Origin: Proteobacteria bacterium UBA6503
GTDB taxonomy: Bacteria > Pseudomonadota > Alphaproteobacteria > UBA1280 > UBA6503
Direction: 5' to 3'
NCBI GenBank assembly: GCA_002436405.1
Contig: DJLZ01000001.1
Coordinates: 186,713-250,712 of the forward strand
DNA length: 64,000 nucleotides
The notes beneath the pieces are model-generated. The model was not told where the DNA came from, searched no databases, and saw only the letters and a list, made by a program, of their open reading frames with translations. Both the position numbers and the translations under genes were made by a program. This document shows positions 25,033 to 33,794 of this stretch, piece by piece; within the stretch, counting starts at the first letter, position 1; the number at the start of each line of letters is the position of its first letter.

Positions 25033-27561
25033 TTAGCTGTTTGCAGCTTCAGGGGTGTCATCCTTTGATTTTTCAGCGGCTTTTTTCAGATCGTCAATGC
25101 TTACGGCTTTCTCAAGCATTTCGTAGCACTCAATCTGGTCGCCTTCTTTAATGTCGTTGTACGACTTCACCATCAGACCACACTCGTAGCCAGTTTGAAC
25201 TTCTTTAGCGTCATCTTTAAAGCGCTTCAAGGTGTCAATCTCGCCATCGTGAATCACGATACCGTCACGCAGAACGCGGCACTTCGCGTTACGACGTAGT
25301 AGACCTTCGGTTACCATACAACCAGCAATCGTGCCCACTTTAGATACGGTGTAAACTTCACGTACTTCAGCCATACCCAAGTTGTTCTCTTCAACGGTTG
25401 GAGCAAGCAGGCCACTCATGGCGGCTTTCACATCGTCAATCAAGTTGTAGATGATGCTGTAGTAGCGAATTTCTAGGCCTTCACGCTCGGCAAGGTCACG
25501 GGCTTGTGAACCGGCACGTACGTTAAAGCCAATAATAATCGCGTTTGAAGCTGAGGCTAGCATCACGTCAGACTCGGTAATAACACCTACGGCGCTGTGA
25601 ACAACATTCACAACAACTTCGTCGGTACCTTGTTTCTTCAGTGATTCAGCAATCGCTTCAACAGAGCCCTGTACGTCACCTTTAACAACAACAGCAAGCT
25701 GTTTTTGGTCGCCCACTTGTTGCGCAAGTAGGTTTTCAAGCGTACGGCCACCAGCTTTAGCGGCTTGCTCGGCTTCACGGCGTTTCTTGTCACGGTATTC
25801 CGCAACTTCTTTCGCCTTCTTCTCTGATTCTACAACCACAAAGGTTTCGCCAGCTTCTGGCACGCCTTGTAGGCCAATAATCTCAACAGGCATGGCTGGG
25901 CCAGCCTTCTTCACACGGTCGCCACGGTCGTTCACCAAGGCACGTACACGGCCCCATGTGTTACCCACAACAAGTAGGTTACCAATTTCAAGGGTACCGC
26001 CCTGCACAATAACAGTCGCCACAGGACCACGGCCTTTATCAAGCTGTGATTCTACAACAACGCCGTTGGCTTCGCGTTTGGCGTTGGCTTTAAGGTCTAG
26101 AACTTCTGACTGTAGCAGAACCATTTCTTCTAGTTCTTCGATACCTGTGCCCTTCTTCGCTGAAACGTTTACGAAGATAGTGTCACCACCAAATTCTTCA
26201 GCAATAAGCTCGTGGCTTAGTAGCTCTTGTTTCACGCGGTCTGGGTTCGCTTCAGGCTTATCACACTTGTTTACCGCTACCACAATTGGCACTTCAGCAG
26301 CACGGGCGTGTTTAATCGCTTCAACAGTTTGAGGCATTACACCATCATCAGCAGCTACTACAAGAATAACAACGTCAGTTACCGCAGCACCTCGTGCACG
26401 CATTGAAGTAAACGCCGCGTGACCTGGGGTATCAATAAAGGTTAGCTTGCGGCCAGCCTTGTTTGTTACCTGGTACGCACCAATGTGCTGTGTAATACCA
26501 CCAGCTTCGCGGTCAGCCACTGCTGTACGGCGAATGGTATCAAGCAAAGTTGTTTTACCGTGGTCAACGTGACCCATCACAGTTACAACTGGAGGGCGCT
26601 CGGTTGTTAGTTGTTTTTCATCGTCAACTGGGATCAAGTTATCTTCAACATCAGCTTCTGATACCAATGTGTACTTGTGGCCCATTTCTTCAACGATAAG
26701 TGCGGCAGTCTCTTGGTCGATAATCGCGTTTTGCGTTACCATTTGACCCATCATCATGAACTTCTTCACAACGTCAGCCACACGCTCCGACATACGGTTT
26801 GCAAGCTCTGAAACTGTAATAGCTTCAGGGATTGTTACTTCGCGGATTACTTTTTCTTTAGGCTCGCTTGACTGTTGGTTACCACCACCACGACGGTTGT
26901 TTTGACGGGCGTAGCGTGATGTTGCACGGAAACGTGCTTCAAGGTCTTCTACGTAGGCGTTACGGCCGCTACGTTTTTTACCACCAAAGTCATCGCCACC
27001 GCTGTTGTTATTGCGGTTGTCTGACTTTTTGTTACCGCCACGACGGTTTGAATCTTCTTGTGAAGGTGCAGGCGCTGCTGGTGCTGGCGCTTCTTTAACA
27101 GCTTCAGTGGCAGCTTTTTTAGCTTCTTCAGCTTTGCGCTTCTCTTCTTCTTCGGCAGCTTTTTTAGCTTCTTCTTCTTTTTGGCGGCGCTCTTCTTCAG
27201 CTGACTTCTTACGTTCGATATCGGCTGATTGTTCTTTTTTCAGAGCTTCAAGGCGCTTACGCTCTTCTTCGCGGCGCTGTTCTTCTTGCTCGGCGTTTTT
27301 ACGTGCTTCTTCAAGAACACGTGCACGCTCTGAAAGTTCGCCAGACACTGGCGCACCTGATGTATTTGAACCTGCGCTTGAAAAGTCGCGGCGTTTACGT
27401 ACTTCAACCGCAACACCTGATTTACCCCCTGACGATGCCCCGCCAGAAGTTGATAAAGTGCCACCAATACTTAGCGTGCCACCTACCGACAACGTTTTCT
27501 TTTTGTCGTCTTGCTTTTCTTCGGTGGTGAGCTTGGTGTCTTTTTTCTTATCGTCAGTCAT
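25033..27561 (-). CDS. infB: Translation initiation factor IF-2
   Basis: The 842-residue GTPase delivers initiator tRNA to the ribosome. A long low-complexity N-terminus (Lys/Glu/Ala/Arg-rich, residues about 70-190, with VGGTLSIGGTLS repeats) precedes the IF2-N domain (TVSELANRMSERVADVVKKFM). The G domain follows (VTVMGHVDHGKTTLLD, DTPGHAAF, NKCDKP), then domains II-IV ending in YECGLMVKSYNDIKEGDQIE. It is central in the nusA-ylxR-infB-rbfA operon. Confidence 0.98.
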   Translation of the reverse strand: MTDDKKKDTKLTTEEKQDDKKKTLSVGGTLSIGGTLSTSGGASSGGKSGVAVEVRKRRDFSSAGSNTSGAPVSGELSERARVLEEARKNAEQEEQRREEERKRLEALKKEQSADIERKKSAEEERRQKEEEAKKAAEEEEKRKAEEAKKAATEAVKEAPAPAAPAPSQEDSNRRGGNKKSDNRNNNSGGDDFGGKKRSGRNAYVEDLEARFRATSRYARQNNRRGGGNQQSSEPKEKVIREVTIPEAITVSELANRMSERVADVVKKFMMMGQMVTQNAIIDQETAALIVEEMGHKYTLVSEADVEDNLIPVDDEKQLTTERPPVVTVMGHVDHGKTTLLDTIRRTAVADREAGGITQHIGAYQVTNKAGRKLTFIDTPGHAAFTSMRARGAAVTDVVILVVAADDGVMPQTVEAIKHARAAEVPIVVAVNKCDKPEANPDRVKQELLSHELIAEEFGGDTIFVNVSAKKGTGIEELEEMVLLQSEVLDLKANAKREANGVVVESQLDKGRGPVATVIVQGGTLEIGNLLVVGNTWGRVRALVNDRGDRVKKAGPAMPVEIIGLQGVPEAGETFVVVESEKKAKEVAEYRDKKRREAEQAAKAGGRTLENLLAQQVGDQKQLAVVVKGDVQGSVEAIAESLKKQGTDEVVVNVVHSAVGVITESDVMLASASNAIIIGFNVRAGSQARDLAEREGLEIRYYSIIYNLIDDVKAAMSGLLAPTVEENNLGMAEVREVYTVSKVGTIAGCMVTEGLLRRNAKCRVLRDGIVIHDGEIDTLKRFKDDAKEVQTGYECGLMVKSYNDIKEGDQIECYEMLEKAVSIDDLKKAAEKSKDDTPEAANS

Positions 27562-27624
27562 GTAGCTGTCTCTTTCTGTTTCAAATACTTAAAATCTTTA
27601 AAGTACGGGTCTGTTTTAACCCGC

Positions 27625-28254
27625 TTAGGCCTTGTTTTGCAAGCCCTTTAACCCGTGCCACAATGTGGCTAGGCGATGAACCTCGTTAATATTTGCGCGC
27701 GAAGATAGGCCAATTACGGTGCAATTGTCCTTACCTAATGCCCCTTCAAGGAGGCTACGTTCGCAAACAGTGAGGCATTTGGCGTGTGCGTTTTCACACG
27801 CTAGTGTGACTTTTTTCGTCGTGTTTGCAGCTGCATCAACAGCCACAAGCAAACACTGCATCTTCCCTTGGTACAACGCTTCAAGCACCTTATCGGTTCC
27901 CGTCATCAGTTGGCCAGCCTTGCGCATAAGGCCTAGGCGATTAAGCAGTTGCTTTTCAACAACCTTAAGGGCCATGGCGTGCAAGTCGGCAGCGGTACCT
28001 TGGTATTTTGCATCGAGTGTATTCTCGAGTGCTTTTGAAGAAATGGCTTTCTCTAAAAACGACAAACCCGGGCGGACGTAAGCGCCCATCCCAGGTAGTT
28101 CGTGATTTAGATCAAGGTAAATTTGGCCATCAGGACCCGCCAAAAAGCGGAGCAACTTTTGACGAGGCAGCACACCGCCGCCCCCAAGACATGGGGTTAA
28201 ACCAGCCGCTGTGCTTTCGCCGCGGTTATGTTTAGGGGCAGCAGGTGTCGCCAT
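27625..28254 (-). CDS. YlxR/DUF448 RNA-binding protein with L7Ae-like C-terminal half
   Basis: The 209-residue protein lies between nusA and infB, where alphaproteobacteria encode a fused YlxR (DUF448) and L7Ae-like protein. The N-terminal YlxR part shows LPRQKLLRFLAGPDGQIYLD and GMGAYVRP. The C-terminal part (LNRLGLMRKAGQLMTGTDKVLEAL...) matches the L7Ae-like fold. The usual R-x-CIxC segment of YlxR is degenerate here (GLTPCLGGGGV). A role with NusA in transcription or ribosome assembly is inferred from position. Confidence 0.88.
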   Translation of the reverse strand: MATPAAPKHNRGESTAAGLTPCLGGGGVLPRQKLLRFLAGPDGQIYLDLNHELPGMGAYVRPGLSFLEKAISSKALENTLDAKYQGTAADLHAMALKVVEKQLLNRLGLMRKAGQLMTGTDKVLEALYQGKMQCLLVAVDAAANTTKKVTLACENAHAKCLTVCERSLLEGALGKDNCTVIGLSSRANINEVHRLATLWHGLKGLQNKA

Positions 28255-28282
28255 AAGTAAGTCACCGTCCTTTAGCCTAAGC

Positions 28283-29887
28283 TTACGCTGAGGCAGCTTC
28301 AGATGAAGCAGCGTCAGTTTCGTCAGTGAACCAGTGCTGACGTGCAGACATAATCATGCGCTCAGCTTGTTGGTTTGTTAGTAGACCAGCTGGAAGCATT
28401 TCCATCAGTTCGTCAGTTGCAAGGTCGCCTAGGTCATCAAGGGTTGTTACCTTGTTTTTACCTAGCTCAAGCAGAACTTCAGTACGCATACCTTCTAGGT
28501 TTGCTAGCTCTTCGCTTACGCCAATCTTGTCTAGTTCTTTCTTCTGAGACTCAAGCCATGTGTTTGCACGGTTTTGTAGCTCAGTTGCGATGTCTGGGTT
28601 CAGACCTTCGATTGAACCTAGCTCGTCGGTTGAAACAAGCACAAGCTCTTCGATGCTCTTGAAGCCTTCTGCGATAAGCAGACGTGCAAGCGTGTCGTCA
28701 ACGTCTAGGCCAGTCATGAACATTTGTGATAGGGCTTCAAACTGTTCAGCTTGTTTTTCTGAAGACTCAGCTTCAGTCATCACGTCGATGTTCCAGCCTG
28801 TTAGCATGCTTGCTAGACGTACGTTTTGACCACGACGACCAATCGCAAGTGATAGGTTGTCTTCTGGTACGATAACTTCCATACGGCCTTCAGCTTCGTC
28901 AACAACCACTTTGGTTACGATAGCTGGTGCAATGGCTTTAATCAGGAAGCCAGCTGGGTCAGCGTTGTACTCGATAATGTCAACGCGCTCGCCTTGAAGC
29001 TCGTTTACAACTTCTTGTACACGTACACCACGTACACCTACACATGCGCCCACTGGGTCGATGTTACGGTCGTATGATTTTACAGCGATTTTCGCACGGA
29101 AACCTGGGTCACGTGCAGCGCCAATAATTTCAATAGTACCGCTCTCAATTTCAGGCACAGCTTGCTTGAATAGCTTCTCAAGGAATTTAGGGTGTGTACG
29201 GCTCATTAGAATCTGAGCGCCACGCACTTCGCGGCGAACGTCAAAAATGTAACCACGCACACGGTCACCTTGGCGGTAAGTTTCTTTAGGGATCATCTCG
29301 CCACGTGGGATAAGGGCTTCTGCACGACCTAGGTCAATCAGGATGCCGTTGTAATCAACACGCTTCACGATACCGCTCATAATTTCGCCAACGCGGTCTT
29401 TGTACTCTTCAAATTCTTTAACACGCTCAGCGTCACGTACTTTTTGGAAGATAACTTGCTTTGCAGCTTGTGCAGCAATACGACCAAAATCAAACGGAGG
29501 TAGGTCTTCTTCGATGAAGTCGCCTACTTTAGCGTCTTTCTTCACTTTTTGCGCTTCTTTAAGCAGCATTTGTGAGTCGTTCTTTGTCGCTGGCTTGCCG
29601 TCTTCGTCTTTAGCTGGCTTCATTTCCATTTCGCGGTTTTCACGCTGTGCTTTACGGTATTCGTCAGCGTCAACAGGTTCCATCACTTTTTCAACAACTT
29701 CCCAGCGGCGCTTTAGGATAAGACCACCATCAACACGACCGATAGTCGCAATGATATCTAGGCCCATACCGTATTTACGGCGTGCACCCATTTGGATAGC
29801 TTGTTCCATCGCTTCAACAACCATTTCGCGGTCAATATCTTTCTCGCGGGCAACAGCTTCAGCAACTTGTAGCAATTCTAGTGACAT
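28283..29887 (-). CDS. nusA: Transcription termination/antitermination factor NusA
   Basis: The 534-residue protein has the NusA N-terminal polymerase-binding domain (LLQVAEAVAREKDIDREMVVEAMEQ begins it), an S1 domain (IMSGIVKRVDYNGILIDLGRAEALIP) and two KH domains (DPVGACVGVRGVRVQEVV; LAIGRRGQNVRLA). Two C-terminal acidic helix-hairpin-helix repeats follow (LLIAEGFKSIEELV...). It follows rimP by 34 bp in the usual order. Confidence 0.98.
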   Translation of the reverse strand: MSLELLQVAEAVAREKDIDREMVVEAMEQAIQMGARRKYGMGLDIIATIGRVDGGLILKRRWEVVEKVMEPVDADEYRKAQRENREMEMKPAKDEDGKPATKNDSQMLLKEAQKVKKDAKVGDFIEEDLPPFDFGRIAAQAAKQVIFQKVRDAERVKEFEEYKDRVGEIMSGIVKRVDYNGILIDLGRAEALIPRGEMIPKETYRQGDRVRGYIFDVRREVRGAQILMSRTHPKFLEKLFKQAVPEIESGTIEIIGAARDPGFRAKIAVKSYDRNIDPVGACVGVRGVRVQEVVNELQGERVDIIEYNADPAGFLIKAIAPAIVTKVVVDEAEGRMEVIVPEDNLSLAIGRRGQNVRLASMLTGWNIDVMTEAESSEKQAEQFEALSQMFMTGLDVDDTLARLLIAEGFKSIEELVLVSTDELGSIEGLNPDIATELQNRANTWLESQKKELDKIGVSEELANLEGMRTEVLLELGKNKVTTLDDLGDLATDELMEMLPAGLLTNQQAERMIMSARQHWFTDETDAASSEAASA

Positions 29888-29921
29888 AGTTTGGTTCCTT
29901 CGTTTTTCGGTTAACTAATAG

Positions 29922-30455
29922 TTATTCGCCTTTAAGGTCAGCAAGACCAAGGGCTTGATTAAGTTCTTCTTTTGAGTAGGCAAGTTCTGCCTTTGCAACT
30001 TCGCTGTATGGCAGGCGTACCATCTCTTCGGTTTTCTCTACCTCTAGCAAAATCTCTTCGTTTTCAGCATCTAGACCTTGCAAGATGCCGCTAAACTTAC
30101 GCTGACCGCCAATGCTTGTGCGGGTTTGCAACTTAATGCGGTGCGGCGTGTAAAGCTCAAAATCTTCTTTGGTGACCAACGGGCGCTCTAGGCCAGTTGA
30201 TGAAACTTCAAGGTTGTAGTTTGACGCGATTGGGTCTTCTACATCCAAAATGGCTGACATCTCGCGTGAGAATGCTGTGCACTCTTTCACCGTAATTGAG
30301 GTACGGTTTGTTGGTGTGCAGTCCATAGGCTCAAGCATAATTTGCAGCACAGGGTAATCGCCACCCGAAAGGCGCACACGCACCAAACGAAGGTCAGCGC
30401 TTTCGGCTACCCCTTCGGCAATATCCCAAATTTTTTGTTCAGTCGGTGAAAGCAT
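29922..30455 (-). CDS. rimP: Ribosome maturation factor RimP
   Basis: This 177-residue protein is needed for 30S assembly. It has the RimP N-domain (GVAESADLRLVRVRLSGGDYPVLQIML) followed by the characteristic LDVEDPIASNYNLEVSSTGLERPL and a C-terminal SH3-like domain. It is the first gene of the rimP-nusA-ylxR-infB-rbfA-truB-rpsO unit, with a promoter about 220 bp upstream, so its leader contains repeat copy B. Confidence 0.96.
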   Translation of the reverse strand: MLSPTEQKIWDIAEGVAESADLRLVRVRLSGGDYPVLQIMLEPMDCTPTNRTSITVKECTAFSREMSAILDVEDPIASNYNLEVSSTGLERPLVTKEDFELYTPHRIKLQTRTSIGGQRKFSGILQGLDAENEEILLEVEKTEEMVRLPYSEVAKAELAYSKEELNQALGLADLKGE

Positions 30456-30502
30456 ACGTCTTCAACCTTTCTTAAATTCGTTTAACACAGCCAATCAAAG
30501 CG

Positions 30503-30608
30503 CGGGATTGGGATGAATTTTTGTTTTGTGGCGCTGGGTGAGCAGCGGCGTGTAGACAAACTACACAAGCAGCGGAACCAAGCCACGGGACAAAAAGTCG
30601 CCCAAACC
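30503..30608. repeat. Palindromic repeat, copy B
   Basis: This has the same architecture as copies A and C: outer helix TTGGG/CCCAA (30508-30512 with 30601-30605), internal loop ATGA (30513-30516) against TCG (30598-30600), inner helix TTTTTGT/ACAAAAA, then GTGGC/GCCAC. The apex is GTGTAG-5 nt-CTACAC (30550-30566). It lies between trmB and rimP and downstream of the likely rimP promoter, so it would be transcribed as part of the operon's 5' leader. Confidence 0.75.
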
Positions 30609-30679
30609 AGCCTTTGGGTAATAAAAAAAGCGGGCGCTGGCCCACTTGTTTATCTACAAGCTATAATGTTATTGAGTGG

Positions 30680-30707
30680 AATATACTCTTTTGAAGGCAA
30701 AATGCAA
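30680..30707 (-). promoter_or_regulatory. Probable rimP operon promoter
   Basis: On the minus strand TTGCAT (30702-30707) and TATATT (30680-30685) have a 16-bp spacer, directly after the trmB stop. It gives a leader of about 220 nt that includes repeat copy B. Confidence 0.6.
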
Positions 30708-30727
30708 GGGGTATTCTTCTTAAAAGA

Positions 30728-31444
30728 CTACTCTGTGGTCATACCTTTATTGTGATTTTGTTTTTCCATATCCTCGCGGCGCTTCAAAACAAAATAAAAC
30801 GGGCAGCGGCCTTCTTTAAGGGCCTTACGTTCATAACCAGTGCTCACCCAGTCAGCCGGTGCTTCTGACCATTCTTTGGGGCTAATAGCTGTGGGGAAAA
30901 ATGTCCCCTCTTCATTTACAGCAGCCATCATCCACAAAGCGTAGTCAACAACGTCTGTCACAAGGCGTAGTTCGCCGTCGGGCTTTAGCAAACGATGCGC
31001 TTCTTTAAGCAGCCCTTCGTTTACAATGCGGCGCTTTTTATGGCGTGTTTTAGGCCATGGGTCAGGGTAAAGCACCACCATGCGATCAACAGAAGCTTCA
31101 GGCAGGCCTGCTAAAAGTTCACGCCCATCTTCTGAGAAGAGTTTCAGGTTTTTAATGTCATGCTGCTGAATTTCACGCAGCATTTTTTGCAAGCCGTTTT
31201 TAAAAACCTCACTCGCGATATAGCGGTTATTAGGGTTACGCTTTGCATGCTCGACAATTTGCTCACCCTTCCCTACGCCAATCTCAACCGTGAGTGGGCC
31301 TGATACCTCAAATGAAGTCTCAAGCTTTTTAGGGTCAATAATGTAGGGGGCAAGCTCAGCGTCTAGGGCCTTTTGCTCAGCCACACTCATGCGGCTGGCA
31401 ATACGCCCATAACTACGCAGTTCTTTGTCGTCACGTTTCGTCAT
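30728..31444 (-). CDS. trmB: tRNA (guanine-46-N7)-methyltransferase
   Basis: TrmB makes m7G46 in tRNA. The 238-residue protein has the SAM-binding motif TVEIGVGKGEQIVEHA, the family motif RMVVLYPDPWPKTRHKKRRI and the C-terminal TGYERKALKEG. It follows metK by 3 bp, a conserved alphaproteobacterial pairing. Confidence 0.97.
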   Translation of the reverse strand: MTKRDDKELRSYGRIASRMSVAEQKALDAELAPYIIDPKKLETSFEVSGPLTVEIGVGKGEQIVEHAKRNPNNRYIASEVFKNGLQKMLREIQQHDIKNLKLFSEDGRELLAGLPEASVDRMVVLYPDPWPKTRHKKRRIVNEGLLKEAHRLLKPDGELRLVTDVVDYALWMMAAVNEEGTFFPTAISPKEWSEAPADWVSTGYERKALKEGRCPFYFVLKRREDMEKQNHNKGMTTE

Positions 31445-31447
31445 AAT

Positions 31448-32602
31448 TTAAAGATGTTTTACCAATTGTTCGGTTAGGTCTGTTTTTTCCCACGGGAAGA
31501 AACCGTCTTTCGCTTCACGACCAAAGTGGCCATAACTTGCCGTTGGGGCGTAAATTGGCTTTGCAAGCTCTAGGTGTTCACGGATACCACGTGGGGTAAG
31601 TGACATACACTCACGGACTGATTTAATAATACGGTCTTCCGTCAAATTGCCTTTAATAGAGCCAAACGTGTCTAGGTAAATAGCCAAAGGCTCTGGCACG
31701 CCAATAGCGTAACAAAGCTGAATTTCACAATGGTCAGCAAGGTCAGCGGCAACAATGTTTTTAGCAAGGTAACGGGCAGCGTAAGCGGCTGAACGGTCAA
31801 CCTTCGTATGGTCCTTACCAGAAAAAGCACCGCCACCATGGCGTGACATACCGCCGTAGGTATCTACAATAATTTTACGGCCAGTTAGGCCAGTATCTAC
31901 CGCAGGGCCGCCGTCAATAAATGAGCCTGTCGGGTTTACAAGGAATTTGGTTTTGTCATCTACCCAACCTTCAGGGAAGATGCGCTCAACCACAGGCCAG
32001 ATAATTTCTTTTAGGCCAGCTTGATCAATTTCAGCGGTGTGCTGGTGCGATACCAAAACAGTATCAACACGGTAAGGCATGCCGTTTTTGTAGCCGAGGG
32101 TTACTTGGCTTTTGGCATCTGGGCGTAGGCGCTTTTCGCCGCCATGACGCATTTTTGAAAGCTCTTCCAGGATTTTATGCGCGTAGTAAATTGGGGCAGG
32201 CATAAGTGTTGGGGTTTGGTTGGTTGCATAACCAAACATCAAACCTTGGTCGCCAGCACCTTCTTCAGCTTTACTACCAGCATCAACACCTTGGGCAATT
32301 TCAGCTGCTTGTTCGTGCACGCGGTTAATAATCTCAACGCTTTCAGGGTTAAAGTTATCAAGGTCGTAGCCAATTTTAGCGATAGTGTCTTTTACAAGCT
32401 TATCGTAATCAGGGGCAAAGTTACTGCGGACTTCACCTGCAAGCACCACAAGGTTTGTGGTTACGAGTGTTTCAACCGCTACGCGAGAGTTAGGGTCTTT
32501 TGCCATAAAGGCATCAATAACGGCGTCAGAAATTTGGTCGGCTACTTTATCTGGGTGGCCTTCAGAAACAGATTCACTTGTAAATAGGTATTCAGCGCTC
32601 AT
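31448..32602 (-). CDS. metK: S-adenosylmethionine synthetase
   Basis: MetK forms SAM from ATP and methionine. The 384-residue protein begins YLFTSESVSEGHPDKVADQISDA and contains GAGDQGLMFGYA and GGGAFSGKDHTKVDRS, all diagnostic. Upstream is a region of about 130 bp divergent from the rhodanese gene. No SAM riboswitch could be recognised there. It usually follows an XRE regulator; here that gene is 4 kb away in inverted orientation. Confidence 0.98.
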   Translation of the reverse strand: MSAEYLFTSESVSEGHPDKVADQISDAVIDAFMAKDPNSRVAVETLVTTNLVVLAGEVRSNFAPDYDKLVKDTIAKIGYDLDNFNPESVEIINRVHEQAAEIAQGVDAGSKAEEGAGDQGLMFGYATNQTPTLMPAPIYYAHKILEELSKMRHGGEKRLRPDAKSQVTLGYKNGMPYRVDTVLVSHQHTAEIDQAGLKEIIWPVVERIFPEGWVDDKTKFLVNPTGSFIDGGPAVDTGLTGRKIIVDTYGGMSRHGGGAFSGKDHTKVDRSAAYAARYLAKNIVAADLADHCEIQLCYAIGVPEPLAIYLDTFGSIKGNLTEDRIIKSVRECMSLTPRGIREHLELAKPIYAPTASYGHFGREAKDGFFPWEKTDLTEQLVKHL

Positions 32603-32663
32603 GAGCTTAGTCTCGCTTTAATTAATTTAATAAGGCGCTTAGTTTGGCACATGCGTACAAAAG

Positions 32664-32692
32664 TTGTCTAGCAGTTTGGCGAGGACTATAGT
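32664..32692 (+). promoter_or_regulatory. Promoter of the rhodanese-ybeY-corC-lnt unit
   Basis: TTGTCT (32664-32669), a 17-bp spacer and TATAGT (32687-32692) lie 38 bp before the rhodanese start codon. Confidence 0.68.
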
Positions 32693-32730
32693 ATATGGAG
32701 GACTAATTACATTATTTAATGGAGCCCCCT

Positions 32731-33258
32731 ATGGCACAAGTGCACCAAACAAACCCAAAACAGGTTAAAAACTGGCTTGAAAATAACGAAGCCATTGTAA
32801 TTGACGTGCGTGAACCAGCCGAATTTAAAAGCGGCCATATTAAAGGGGCTGTTAACAAGCCACTTTCAACCGTGTGCCTTGAAGAAGTTTGCATGCCTGA
32901 GCACACAAACAAAAAACTTGTGCTGCAATGCCAAGGCGGCAAGCGCTCGATGATGGCCGTTGAAAAACTGCTACAAGAAAACCCACAAATGGACATTTAT
33001 AACCTTGAAGGCGGCATTAACGCTTGGGCGGAAGCTGGCTTTGAAACCCAGCAAACAGGCCGCAAAGTTTTGCCTCTTAACCAACAAGTGCAGCTGGCAG
33101 CAGGTAGCCTGATTGTGACCGGCATTATGCTGGGCTGGTTTGTTCATATTGGTTTTGTAGGTATTGCGCTGTTTGTAGGTTGCGGCCTCATGTTTGCGGG
33201 CCTTACAGGCTTTTGCGGCATGATGAAGCTTTTGGCTAAAATGCCATGGAATCAATAG
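32731..33258 (+). CDS. Rhodanese-domain membrane protein with DUF2892-like tail
   Basis: From the ATG with GGAG 6 bp upstream the protein has 175 residues. A rhodanese domain (IVIDVREPAEFKSGHI, active-site loop LQCQGGKRS with the sulfur-carrying Cys, YNLEGGINAW) is followed by a C-terminal hydrophobic hairpin (about residues 118-165) like DUF2892. Such fusions handle reactive sulfur at the membrane. It is not part of the usual ybeY operon and starts the plus-strand unit here. A start 12 bp upstream is possible but has a poorer ribosome-binding site. Confidence 0.87.
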   Translation: MAQVHQTNPKQVKNWLENNEAIVIDVREPAEFKSGHIKGAVNKPLSTVCLEEVCMPEHTNKKLVLQCQGGKRSMMAVEKLLQENPQMDIYNLEGGINAWAEAGFETQQTGRKVLPLNQQVQLAAGSLIVTGIMLGWFVHIGFVGIALFVGCGLMFAGLTGFCGMMKLLAKMPWNQ

Positions 33259-33284
33259 GCCCTCTAAATAGGCGAATAAATAAT

Positions 33285-33788
33285 ATGACTGACTTTTTTA
33301 TCGAAACCACAACAACACTGCCTACTGAGCAGCAAAATGCCAGCACATGGGTGCTTGAAGCAGCCTACGCCGTTGTGGACCACCTAGAAGACAAAAAAAT
33401 GCCAGCGCCCGAAATGATTGACGGGGAAGAATGGACCTGCGGCTTCAGACTTTCGGATGATGCTGAAGTGCAACAACTGAATAAACAATTTCGCGGGAAA
33501 GACAAGCCAACCAACGTCCTTTCTTTTCCGGCAGACCTCGATTTTACTGAACCTGACGAAGCGCTTTATATTGGCGACATTATCTTTGCAATGCCTACAG
33601 TTGCTAAAGAAGCCGCCGAACAGAGCAAAACCATCGAAGAACACCTCAAGCACCTGACCGTGCATGGTGTGTTACATCTTTTTGGTTACGACCATATAGA
33701 AGATGACGAGGCCACCATTATGGAAAATCTTGAAATTGATATCCTTAATGAGTTAAAAATTAATAATCCGTACAATAGTGAAAGCTAA
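33285..33788 (+). CDS. ybeY: Endoribonuclease YbeY
   Basis: YbeY is a zinc endoribonuclease in 16S rRNA maturation and ribosome quality control. The 167-residue protein has the metal motif LTVHGVLHLFGYDHIEDDEA (three His) and the conserved FRGKDKPTNVLSFP. ATG 33285 gives the usual length; the frame is open 39 bp further upstream, overlapping the rhodanese gene. It is followed 6 bp later by corC. Confidence 0.95.
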   Translation: MTDFFIETTTTLPTEQQNASTWVLEAAYAVVDHLEDKKMPAPEMIDGEEWTCGFRLSDDAEVQQLNKQFRGKDKPTNVLSFPADLDFTEPDEALYIGDIIFAMPTVAKEAAEQSKTIEEHLKHLTVHGVLHLFGYDHIEDDEATIMENLEIDILNELKINNPYNSES

Positions 33789-33794
33789 GCCATT

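Noticed and set aside
30513..30755. 80-codon ORF across repeat B
   Set aside because: It runs through the palindrome and the rimP promoter and has no family resemblance.
32603..32730. SAM-responsive riboswitch upstream of metK
   Set aside because: No SAM-I, SAM-II or SAM/SAH core could be recognised in either orientation; a covariance-model search would settle it.
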